Below are positions 1 to 4,901 of a DNA stretch of 5,099 nucleotides, in pieces. The first letter of the stretch is position 1. The number at the start of each line of letters is the position of its first letter. The notes beneath the pieces are model-generated. The model searched no databases. It was given only the letters and a program-made list of their open reading frames with translations, and had not been told where the DNA came from. This stretch comes from an uncultured Propionivibrio sp. (GTDB lineage Bacteria; Pseudomonadota; Gammaproteobacteria; Burkholderiales; Rhodocyclaceae). Both the position numbers and the translations under genes were made by a program. The stretch spans positions 1 to 5,099 of the forward strand of contig CALAIL010000067.1 of the NCBI GenBank assembly GCA_937923255.1. The letters are read 5' to 3'.

Positions 1-64
1 CAATGGCCAGTTAAAAAATATTAGACCATGGAGCAGACTTTGGTAGATCTTTGATAATTTATAG

Positions 65-407
65 TATTACACGAACAATTTTAATGACTTGTAAGCAACG
101 GGAAAACTCACCAACCATTATGTAACAAAAACAAAAGCAAAACAAAGCGGTTGGCAGGAGGGTAAATCTCTTAACCAGTTTGTGCCTGGAGGGTAAATTG
201 GAGGAGATATTTATAGAAATGCCGAAAGGCTTCTTCCCTCTGCGCTGGGTAGAATATGGTATGAAGCAGATATTGGCTTGTAATACGATGGCTAAAAGCA
301 GTCCTACACAACCAGCTTCTCGTATAATTTATTCATCTGATGGCTTGTTATATATAACGAGAGATCACTATAAAACAATGATATATATTGGGCAATGGAA
401 AAACTAG
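65..407 (+). pseudogene. Broken barnase-like ribonuclease toxin domain (CdiA-CT type)
   Basis: Joining two reading frames rebuilds an almost complete barnase-family (microbial RNase N1/T1-like) domain. The segment from base 95 reads ATGKLTNHYVTKTKAKQSGW, which lines up with barnase residues 16-35 including Lys27. After 197 the same frame gives IGGDIYRN and then GRIWYEADIG, carrying the general-base Glu73. From about 282 the other frame gives SRIIYSSDG and ITRDHY, carrying Arg87 and the general-acid His102, and it ends at TAG 405-407. The frame is broken by TAA at 92-94 (where Gln would fit), TAA at 194-196 (in the PGK-S-IGG loop) and a 2-base loss near 275-284. Barnase Arg59 is replaced by Ala. 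No start codon or secretion signal is present, so this was a C-terminal module of a larger exoprotein, now inactive. In the family the enzyme cleaves RNA after G in a target cell; barstar follows 13 bases downstream. Confidence 0.88.
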
Positions 408-420
408 GAGCATTTAGCAT

Positions 421-705
421 ATGGAGATAATCATTGATGGATTAAAAATAAAATCGGAAGATGACTTTCATTATATAATTGCTAAAGAAATGAGTCTCCC
501 TGACTGGTACGGAAAAAATCTAGATGCGCTATGGGATGTTTTAACAGGAATAGCCATACGCCCTTTAAAAATTACTTGGACAAATTCAAAGCAATCAGAA
601 AAAATACTAGGCAGATATAAAGAAATAATTAATCTTCTTAAAGAGGTAGAAAACCAAGACAAATCTACCGGAATGAAAGAAATTTTCGAATTGGAACTTA
701 AATAA
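421..705 (+). CDS. Barstar-family ribonuclease inhibitor (immunity protein), copy 1
   Basis: This 94-residue protein is a clear barstar homologue, a small cytoplasmic inhibitor that plugs the active site of barnase-type RNases. Without gaps it shares barstar numbering through residue 39: the helix-2 signature YGKNLDALWD at residues 30-39 includes Asp35, Trp38 and Asp39, the main barnase-contacting residues. Position 29, Tyr in barstar, is Trp here. A Glu in the segment LLKEVE probably corresponds to barstar Glu76. The ATG start is supported by AGGAG at 406-410, ten bases upstream and overlapping the toxin stop codon, so toxin and inhibitor were arranged as an operon. The reading frame is intact and AT-rich although its toxin partner is broken. 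It probably survives by protecting against related barnase-type toxins from siblings. Identification is firm; present expression is not shown. Confidence 0.95.
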   Translation: MEIIIDGLKIKSEDDFHYIIAKEMSLPDWYGKNLDALWDVLTGIAIRPLKITWTNSKQSEKILGRYKEIINLLKEVENQDKSTGMKEIFELELK

Positions 706-717
706 GTTAATTACTAA

Positions 718-968
718 GACAATGTCGGCCTGGCCAGCGGCGGCGCAACGCAGCTAACCGGCAGCGCCTTATCCGTCAGAAACGCCCTCGCCCCTACTTC
801 CGGCGGCGACCTGACCGCCAGCCGCCCGCGCGTGAAGGAAGCATCGCTGGCTGAATCACCGCCGCCGCAGAGAATGGGCGGTGCTTTCTGAAGTGTCGCC
901 ACGAACAGCAACTCAGTCATGCTGCGGCCGTAGCCCCGCCACAGCGCCCGCTACAACACCTGCCCTGA
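718..968 (+). pseudogene. Filamentous haemagglutinin/CdiA repeat remnant 1
   Basis: After the barstar stop the sequence turns abruptly GC-rich. From 718 it reads DNVGLASGGATQLTGSAL followed by SVRNAL and GGDLTAS, the alternating glycine/hydrophobic beta-helix pattern of FHA/CdiA exoproteins. That frame stops at TGA 889-891. The neighbouring frame, open from 855, takes over with ITAAAEN and RHEQQLSHAAA, also typical of FHA repeats, and ends in QHLP and TGA at 966-968. A frameshift near 840-860 therefore splits the remnant. There is no start codon or secretion signal. It most likely provides homology to a full-length exoprotein gene elsewhere. The final codons lie inside the repeat shared with 4886-4919. 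Confidence 0.7.
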
Positions 969-1120
969 ACCCCGCGTAAAATGGGCGTTTCCAGAGACCC
1001 TGCCCGCCAGCCCACTGTTTACGTGGGTTTCCGGCCTGCCTATCTTCAAGCCCAGTGTTTACGTGGGTTTCCAGCCTACCTGCCCGCAAACGCCCTATTG
1101 ACGCGGGTTTCCGGCCAGGC
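953..1120 (+). repeat. Tandem array of hairpin-forming 40-42 bp units, copy 1
   Basis: Four imperfect units start near 970, 1011, 1051 and 1093. Each has the form CCC-(8 to 11 bases)-GGG followed by a TTTCC box (for example CCCACTGTTTACGTGGG, a 5-bp stem with a 7-base loop), then a C-rich linker related to GCCTGCCCGC. The array is preceded by a 34-base segment (953-986) that is identical at 4886-4919. The same array recurs at 4886-5014 with one unit fewer. Unit lengths are not all multiples of three, so the array does not encode a conserved peptide. It sits exactly where an exoprotein frame ends. A REP-like or MITE-like intergenic element is possible; its identity is not known to me. Confidence 0.8.
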
Positions 1121-1178
1121 GACGCGTATATTGAACAATGATCCTTATACTATTGTTATCTTGAAAAGAGTTGATTGA
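1114..1178 (+). pseudogene. Possible toxin C-terminal stub upstream of the 243-residue gene
   Basis: After the hairpin array the frame reads GQA and then TRILNNDPYTIVILKRVD, ending at TGA 1176-1178. This stop overlaps the next gene's ATG (TGATG), as often seen between a toxin gene and its immunity gene. Composition switches from GC-rich to AT-rich at about 1125. The best reading is the last ~18 codons of a toxin whose upstream part was lost when the repeat array was joined to it. It is too short to assign to a toxin family, and the stretch could be chance. Confidence 0.35.
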
Positions 1179-1909
1179 TGCGCACTCCTGAGTTTTTTCT
1201 TGATCACTATGCGCCTGTTACTACACATCTGGCTTTTTTTGAAATGCCTGTGAGTGATTTAGCGCAAGTCCTGTACGACAGAAATGTAAAAATCAACAAA
1301 GACTGTGGATTTGATTGGGTGGTGCAGAAAAATGCAGTGCGTGGCACGCTCAGTGAAAAACTCCATGCTTTACTGCCAATGGCCTCTGGGCTCCCAACCA
1401 AAAAACTGGTCTCTCAAACCGCGTCCAGATGGAGCGTGTATGCCGTAAATAAATATCCATTCGGTGATGTTCATTCGGAGCCGAGTTACTTAAGTCGCGT
1501 GTTAAAAATTCGCGTCTTATCAATTATCATGATCAAGGATGTTCCGGGCGGTCAGCCAGGTTCCATGCAATTTGTTTATCGTGATGGCCCCCGTACAAAG
1601 CCGATTGAGACCCAATACGGAATACAGCATGAAATACCTGCCCGCGCGGTTTATGCTCACAAAGAGAGCAAATGGGAGTTTGGTGCCTATGGAGAGCCTT
1701 TGCCGTTTGAAGAGCTTGATACCTACACCGCCAAAAGAATCAAAGATCGATTGACGGCGGAGATGATTGAACGCTATTGCCGAAACCTGGATATCGATCT
1801 GTTTGACCCAGATTTTTATGCTGGAGATGGGTTCATCATTCAGACCTACGCGACACCTGATACAAAATTTTTCCCCTCATTTCCTAATTTGATAGAGACT
1901 ATGTCCTGA
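1178..1909 (+). CDS. Putative immunity protein, 243 residues
   Basis: The gene is open from ATG 1178; an adjacent TTG at 1175 is a poorer start, and GAAAAGAG about ten bases upstream is an acceptable ribosome site. The protein has no signal peptide or membrane helix and looks cytoplasmic and globular. Its central part contains RWSVYAVNKYPFG and SYLSRVLKIRVLSII. Its C-terminal part contains FEELDTYTAKRIKDRLT, EMIERYCRNLDIDLFDPDFY and FFPSFPNLIE. From memory this C-terminal pattern (arginine-rich helix, EM-E-YC, then FD--FY) recurs in unnamed proteobacterial proteins encoded next to polymorphic toxins, but I cannot attach a family name. Length is larger than a typical immunity protein. The TGATG overlap with a possible toxin stub, and the exoprotein remnant directly after its stop, support an immunity role. 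No catalytic motif is visible. Confidence 0.65.
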   Translation: MRTPEFFLDHYAPVTTHLAFFEMPVSDLAQVLYDRNVKINKDCGFDWVVQKNAVRGTLSEKLHALLPMASGLPTKKLVSQTASRWSVYAVNKYPFGDVHSEPSYLSRVLKIRVLSIIMIKDVPGGQPGSMQFVYRDGPRTKPIETQYGIQHEIPARAVYAHKESKWEFGAYGEPLPFEELDTYTAKRIKDRLTAEMIERYCRNLDIDLFDPDFYAGDGFIIQTYATPDTKFFPSFPNLIETMS

Positions 1910-2593
1910 TTCATTCGGAAAATTCTCACCGGCGCGAGCACTGAATTGGTGGAATTCGCCCCCGGCCTGCTCCTCACCCGCGAAAGCCTGCCCGGGCGCA
2001 TCGAAACTGGGGGCGATCTGATCTTCCTCGGTAGTGAATTTTTAGCCGCTCAGGTCGCTCACAATGAGTTGGTGAATAATTATTTAACCCACACTCAGGA
2101 AGCAGCCAAGAAGGAAGCGCTCAAGAACGCGAAGAGCGAGGAAAAGCGTCAGGAAATTCTGCGTTATTACGATGAGATCGACCGGCAGCAGGATGCATTT
2201 GCACTAAAGATGATCAATCTTGCTCGTACCTGTAAAACACAGGCTGATTGTGCGATGGCCGACAGCGCTTTGCAGCAGATTCGAAATAAACTGCGCGGCG
2301 CCAGTGTGCGCCCTGAAATGGCCTTTGTAATTAACGGCGCTCATGGTGCGCAGCAGGAGGCGGAGCGCCGGTACTGGGACGCCGGTTTTGTCTGTTGCTA
2401 TCGGGCGCTGATCGGTACAGGGAGACTAGCATCTCAAGAGCAACTTTCCAGTTTGCAAGCCGCTGTAAACACAGCTACAAAGAACGGGATTCCCTACAAC
2501 CAAATGATAAGTGTTGATGGATGGGATTTGAAATTTGCCCCACTACGTCAACTAGGACAATTATCATCATTAATTCATGCGTTGCCAAATTGA
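1910..2593 (+). CDS. Orphan CdiA C-terminal module (FHA tail, VENN-like pre-toxin, unknown toxin)
   Basis: The frame opens straight after the previous stop without a convincing start (TTG 1946 and GTG 1949 are nominal), so it is a displaced 3' piece of a cdiA-like gene, not a self-standing secreted protein. Numbered from 1946: residues 1-33 are an FHA-type segment with TGGDLIFLGSEF. Residues 34-47 read AAQVAHNELVNNYL, matching the VENN-type pre-toxin motif with VNNYL in place of VENNYL. Residues 50-116 are a charged helical region with Cys96 and Cys102. Residues 117-157 contain NGAHGAQQEAERRYWDAGF and a Cys-Cys pair at 150-151. Base composition turns AT-richer near 2420, so the exchangeable toxin portion may be only residues ~158-215. 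I recognise no nuclease or other catalytic motif there, and at ~57 residues it may be a toxin tail. An immunity candidate starts 7 bases downstream. Confidence 0.75.
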   Translation, partial: FIRKILTGASTELVEFAPGLLLTRESLPGRIETGGDLIFLGSEFLAAQVAHNELVNNYLTHTQEAAKKEALKNAKSEEKRQEILRYYDEIDRQQDAFALKMINLARTCKTQADCAMADSALQQIRNKLRGASVRPEMAFVINGAHGAQQEAERRYWDAGFVCCYRALIGTGRLASQEQLSSLQAAVNTATKNGIPYNQMISVDGWDLKFAPLRQLGQLSSLIHALPN

Positions 2594-2600
2594 TACAATC

Positions 2601-2999
2601 ATGGATATTCAATTTAAAGACCCGTTTGGTTTTCAGCTGGAAATTTTAGAAACTGACGACCATGTCCCTTCATTCCGAATCAATATTCACATTGCTATTG
2701 AGCAATTTCAGCATAAATACCAATATGAAGGTAATTTCTGGATTGAATGCTCGGTGTGGGATAGCTTCGTGCATGCATTGCAGCACCCTTCAGCAGAAAC
2801 TACTTCATTGCATGACATGAGCGAGCACTTCGCGCTTTCTATTCAAAATACTGCACAAGGGCTAGTATTGAGATGGGAATTTTCCAAGAAAGATGTTGGT
2901 GGTAAGCGCCAGATGGCGGCACACTTTATCTCATCTATTGATGAAGAGGTTTTAGCAAAAATCCGCCAATCATTTGAAGGTTTTCCAGTTTGGTGGTAG
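2601..2999 (+). CDS. Putative CDI immunity protein, 132 residues
   Basis: ATG 2601 begins a 132-residue, acidic, soluble protein with no signal peptide. It lies 7 bases after the stop of the orphan CdiA-CT module, the usual toxin-immunity order. There is no clear Shine-Dalgarno sequence, so translation may be coupled to the upstream frame. The predicted strand-rich body includes FWIECSVWDSFVHAL, LHDMSEHFALSI and GLVLRWEFSKK. It ends in a helix-like DEEVLAKIRQSFEGFPVWW. The layout (W--F---L near the middle, then paired beta strands, then a final helix) reminds me of the DUF6228 group of putative immunity proteins, but this is from memory and tentative. It presumably binds and neutralises the toxin encoded by 1910-2593 or its full-length relative. 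Specificity cannot be read from the sequence. Confidence 0.7.
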   Translation: MDIQFKDPFGFQLEILETDDHVPSFRINIHIAIEQFQHKYQYEGNFWIECSVWDSFVHALQHPSAETTSLHDMSEHFALSIQNTAQGLVLRWEFSKKDVGGKRQMAAHFISSIDEEVLAKIRQSFEGFPVWW

Positions 3000-3037
3000 T
3001 ACCAAGCGATTTTTCATAACAAAATCTATGCGGCCAG

Positions 3038-3121
3038 TTATTGTTCATAGAAGCCGCCACTCAGCCGCTTGAGGGTATTGAGTCCCAGTTCGTCGAGGTA
3101 AGGATCGCTGTCCTGATTAAC
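3038..3121 (-). pseudogene. Short minus-strand coding remnant
   Basis: Read on the minus strand, 3121 to 3041 is open for 27 codons and ends in TAA (3038-3040). It gives SDPYLDELGLNTLKRLSGG then FYEQ. Codon choice is GC-rich and looks like a real protein C-terminus, unlike the AT-rich DNA on both sides. It is bounded by a stop upstream at 3122-3124, so only a scrap remains. The source protein is not recognised. It fills most of the 171-base gap between two immunity genes and suggests that DNA unrelated to the + strand cassettes was once inserted here. Confidence 0.35.
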
Positions 3122-3174
3122 TCACTAGAAATTATTTAGAATATTCTTTTCTGGAGGAAAAAATTAAGCCATGA
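3121..3174 (+). pseudogene. Possible toxin C-terminal stub upstream of the zinc-ribbon gene
   Basis: Seventeen codons, LTRNYLEYSFLEEKIKP, end at TGA 3172-3174, which overlaps the next gene's ATG at 3171 (ATGA). The upstream frame is closed by TAA at 3118-3120, exactly where composition changes from GC-rich to AT-rich. The overlap and the sharp join fit the tail of a toxin gene left attached to its immunity gene. It is too short for family assignment. Confidence 0.35.
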
Positions 3175-3539
3175 AAAATATAATAGATGAGGCCTACTGC
3201 CCAGAATGTGGTGCAAAAACAGAGTCTATATTTGAAGAACACTTAAGTGGGGCAAGGTGCACAAATTGCAATTGGTCTGTATTTACAACTTATTTTAAAC
3301 CAATTGAAAAAGATTTAACTGAATATGAAGTATTTGTGACACCAACTTTTAATTTTACTAATGAACAAATAAAAATTGTTGCAAATTTATTAAATATAAA
3401 TTTCTTACAGGCACGGGAAAAATTGATGGAAAAAATATTTAAAATCTACAAAGGGAAAGCAAAAGAAATTCTTACTATAAAAGAATATTTAAATTCTGTA
3501 GGGCTACATTACCAGATTTATCCTGAGTTTAATTGGTAA
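3171..3539 (+). CDS. Zinc-ribbon protein, putative immunity protein, 122 residues
   Basis: ATG 3171 follows GGAGG at 3153-3157, a strong but slightly distant ribosome site. The N-terminal part has two CxxC knuckles, Cys10-x2-Cys13 and Cys30-x2-Cys33 (CPEC and CTNC), expected to bind one structural zinc. After a linker rich in acidic residues, residues ~64-117 form a helix-helix-strand region with VANLLNINFLQAREKL, KGKAKEILTIKEYL and VGLHYQIYPEF. That pattern resembles small proteins that pair a ribosomal-L7/L12-like C-terminal fold with a zinc ribbon, an impression from memory. The gene is very AT-rich, has no signal peptide, and lies between exoprotein remnants in the same position as the barstar genes. 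An immunity role is therefore likely by context. A DNA- or RNA-binding regulator is the alternative. Confidence 0.62.
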   Translation: MKNIIDEAYCPECGAKTESIFEEHLSGARCTNCNWSVFTTYFKPIEKDLTEYEVFVTPTFNFTNEQIKIVANLLNINFLQAREKLMEKIFKIYKGKAKEILTIKEYLNSVGLHYQIYPEFNW

Positions 3540-3656
3540 AAATCTCCTCCCAATGTCGGCGGCGACCTCCCACTTGTCTCCGCCAGCGACTTAAAGCTAT
3601 TAACCACCCAGAGCCGGCATGAACAGTGGGCACACGGGTCAATGCAGCAAATGTGA
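3540..3656 (+). pseudogene. Filamentous haemagglutinin/CdiA repeat remnant 2
   Basis: Directly after the zinc-ribbon stop, and in the same frame, the sequence turns GC-rich. It reads NVGGDLPLVSASDLKLLTTQ and then SRHEQWAHGSMQQM before TGA at 3654-3656. GGDL-L-SA-DL-L is the standard FHA/CdiA beta-helix repeat, and RHEQ also occurs in remnant 1. A second stop, TAG, follows at 3663-3665, after which the same frame continues into the barnase-like fragment. This and the next feature thus look like one ancestral exoprotein-toxin frame interrupted by two stops and a probable deletion. Confidence 0.7.
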
Positions 3657-3668
3657 GGCCAGTAGTTC

Positions 3669-3938
3669 GTGCCAGACAATGCGGCTAGCAGATGGCGTTA
3701 TCGCTGCCATCGGATTTGGGGAAGTGGCACTCAGATCAATGGCAATATTTTTGCCAATTCAACCAATGTTTTACCTTCAGCCCCTGGGCGAGTTTGGTAC
3801 GAAGCAGACATTGGGCTTAGTAATATGATATCTAGAGGTAACCAGCCGGGGACTCGTTTACTCTATTCCAATGACGGTCAGCTTTACATCACAACTGACC
3901 ACTATCAGAGTGTGAAAAAAATTGGAACATGGAGATAA
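3669..3938 (+). pseudogene. N-terminally truncated barnase-like ribonuclease toxin domain
   Basis: The frame is open for 89 residues from a nominal GTG at 3669. Residues 22-89 match barnase from its IGGDIF segment to the C-terminus: QINGNIFANS, then GRVWYEADIG with catalytic Glu45 (barnase Glu73), Arg56 and Arg63 (Arg83/Arg87), then NDGQLYITTDHYQ with catalytic His78 (His102), ending IGTWR. Residues 1-21 do not align clearly. The segment equivalent to barnase residues 1-34, with helix 1 and Lys27, is missing, and Arg59 is Ser. The domain is therefore probably unable to fold and cut RNA unless the missing part is restored by recombination. It lacks any start signal or secretion sequence. It is better preserved than the copy at 65-407 and is immediately followed by its barstar partner. 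Confidence 0.85.
3931..3935 (+). promoter_or_regulatory. Ribosome binding site that sets the start of barstar copy 2
   Basis: GGAGA lies 8 bases before ATG 3944 and inside the last codons of the toxin fragment. An earlier in-frame ATG at 3929 overlaps this site and has no comparable sequence upstream. The start at 3944 also reproduces barstar residue numbering exactly. Confidence 0.75.
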
Positions 3939-3943
3939 GAAAA

Positions 3944-4231
3944 ATGAAAGTTGAAATTATTGGAAACATAATTAATGAAGAAAAGGATTTTCATACCCAA
4001 CTAGCTGTGGCATTGGGGGTACAGCAGTATTATGGGTATAATTTAGATGCTCTGTGGGATTTGCTTAGTCTAAGTATTGAACGCCCTATACATCTTGTAT
4101 GGAAAAACTCATCAGAATCAAAGAAAAAACTAGGGAAACAGTTTGAAGAAATTGTTTCTATATTAGAACGTGTTCGATTGGAAGATGAAAAATATGGATG
4201 GAAGGATAAATTTACTTATTCACTGGAGTGA
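3944..4231 (+). CDS. Barstar-family ribonuclease inhibitor (immunity protein), copy 2
   Basis: This is a 95-residue barstar homologue that should bind and block barnase-type RNases in the cytoplasm. From ATG 3944 the numbering matches barstar without gaps through residue 39: YYGYNLDALWD at residues 29-39 keeps Tyr29, Asp35, Trp38 and Asp39, the core of the barnase interface. An upstream ATG at 3929 would add five residues but lacks a ribosome site. At the position matching barstar Glu76 the segment reads ILERV, so the acidic residue seems shifted by one, although the gap placement is uncertain. It starts 5 bases after the toxin-fragment stop, a normal toxin-immunity spacing. It is clearly related to but diverged from the barstar at 421-705 (both have YGxNLDALWD and later a RP--W-NS segment), so the two cassettes are paralogues or separate acquisitions. 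Confidence 0.95.
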   Translation: MKVEIIGNIINEEKDFHTQLAVALGVQQYYGYNLDALWDLLSLSIERPIHLVWKNSSESKKKLGKQFEEIVSILERVRLEDEKYGWKDKFTYSLE

Positions 4232-4296
4232 CCGTCATGTTTGATTTTCTGCCGACCTCAAACAAGAGGCAAATATGATCAATTCATCAGCGCTAC

Positions 4297-4324
4297 TTAA
4301 CATAAAAGTACGCTAAATTTTTAA
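4297..4324 (+). promoter_or_regulatory. Possible sigma-70-type promoter
   Basis: TTAACA (4297-4302) and TTTAAT (4319-4324) each match the -35 and -10 consensus at five of six positions, with a 16-base spacer. They lie ~100 bases before the 105-residue gene in an otherwise gene-free AT-rich stretch. AT-rich DNA gives such matches by chance, so support is weak. Confidence 0.3.
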
Positions 4325-4379
4325 TAACGGAGGACTAAACAGGGATAAAATCTATCAGGAAATAATTCAAAGATTTTAA
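4317..4379 (+). pseudogene. Possible toxin C-terminal stub upstream of the 105-residue gene
   Basis: An open stretch of 20 codons, bounded by TAA at 4314-4316 and TAA at 4377-4379, includes GLNRDKIYQEIIQRF, a helix-like peptide that could be the end of a toxin. It ends 41 bases before the next ATG. The rest of 4232-4420 shows no gene; a 13-codon frame starting at ATG 4238 is too short to support. The stub is weaker than those at 1114 and 3121 because it does not overlap the downstream gene. Confidence 0.22.
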
Positions 4380-4420
4380 AGAATAAGCACTTCAGTCAAC
4401 TAAAGTTTAGGAATTGAATA

Positions 4421-4738
4421 ATGGGAAACAGGATTCCTGTGATTACAAAAATAACAAATGAAAAAGGATATATTGAATATCATGTAAATCCTGTTACCGG
4501 CTGGGATGGGTTTGATTCTTTAACTAAATATCTAATTAAATACTGGCAAGCTGAGATTACAGAATCTGCTGACTGGATTTATTCCAGACGTAAAGTTTTA
4601 CGATCTGGGAATGTATTTATTTCTATATATTATGATAGCCAAATCGGAAATTATTTTTTAAGAGAAGACGGCTCAGATGACCAATCATTATTAGAACAGA
4701 TTGAGGCTGATTTGATTCGACGATTAAGTGATGCTTAG
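4421..4738 (+). CDS. Putative immunity protein, 105 residues
   Basis: ATG 4421 is preceded by TAGGAA at 4408-4413, a usable ribosome site. The 105-residue soluble protein has no signal peptide or membrane segment. It shows a compact alpha/beta pattern: a first strand region, VTGWDGFDSLTKYLIKYW (a WDGFD turn leading into a helix), a strand pair around NVFISIYYDSQIGNYFL, and an acidic C-terminal helix LLEQIEADLIRRL. The combination of a WDGFD-type turn, a central D---GNY-- strand and a terminal helix resembles small DUF3630-like proteins, by recollection only. Context points to immunity: AT-rich, after an AT-rich spacer and immediately before another exoprotein remnant. No cognate toxin remains apart from a doubtful 20-codon stub. 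Confidence 0.62.
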   Translation: MGNRIPVITKITNEKGYIEYHVNPVTGWDGFDSLTKYLIKYWQAEITESADWIYSRRKVLRSGNVFISIYYDSQIGNYFLREDGSDDQSLLEQIEADLIRRLSDA

Positions 4739-4763
4739 CATTGCAAGTATCCCCATCTGCCAA

Positions 4764-4901
4764 AATGTTTCAACTAGCACTTTGCATACCACCGGTGATC
4801 TGATCCTTGCCACCGAAGAAGCTTTGCTTATCCACGGCAGCCACCTGCGGTCAGAAACCGCCACAGACCTACGACAACAATCGCCACAACACCTGCCCTG
4901 A
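4764..4901 (+). pseudogene. Filamentous haemagglutinin/CdiA repeat remnant 3
   Basis: From 4764 the frame reads NVSTSTLHTTGDLILATEEA and continues LLIHGSHLRSETATDL, the S-L-T-GDL-L repeat pattern of FHA/CdiA exoproteins. It ends in QHLP and TGA at 4899-4901, the same four residues and stop as remnant 1. An ATG at 4731, inside the last codons of the preceding gene, is in frame, but nothing suggests it is used. The last bases belong to the shared 34-base segment that opens the second hairpin array. Confidence 0.7.

Noticed and set aside
1..64. End of an upstream gene
   Set aside because: Two frames close at 22-24 and 44-46 but neither is long enough to recognise, so no feature can be supported.
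714..920. Open minus-strand frame opposite the first exoprotein remnant
   Set aside because: It is a shadow of GC-rich FHA coding DNA; the + strand frames show real repeat motifs and the minus translation does not.
970..1120. CRISPR array
   Set aside because: Units are contiguous 40-42 bp repeats whose intervening parts are also similar to each other; there are no unique spacers and no cas genes.
1131..1150. Promoter with TATACT before the 243-residue gene
   Set aside because: No -35-like hexamer lies at a suitable distance; TTGAAC is only 9 bases upstream of the -10-like box.
981..1178. A 65-residue + strand frame across the first hairpin array
   Set aside because: Most of it is translated repeat DNA whose units (40 and 42 bp) change frame; only the last ~20 codons may be protein-derived, and these are listed as a toxin stub.
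3619..3828. A + strand frame overlapping the second barnase-like fragment
   Set aside because: The overlapping frame carries clear barnase catalytic motifs; this one does not.
4248..4264. Terminator hairpin after barstar copy 2
   Set aside because: CCTC/GAGG gives only a 4-bp stem around AAACAA and no run of T follows.
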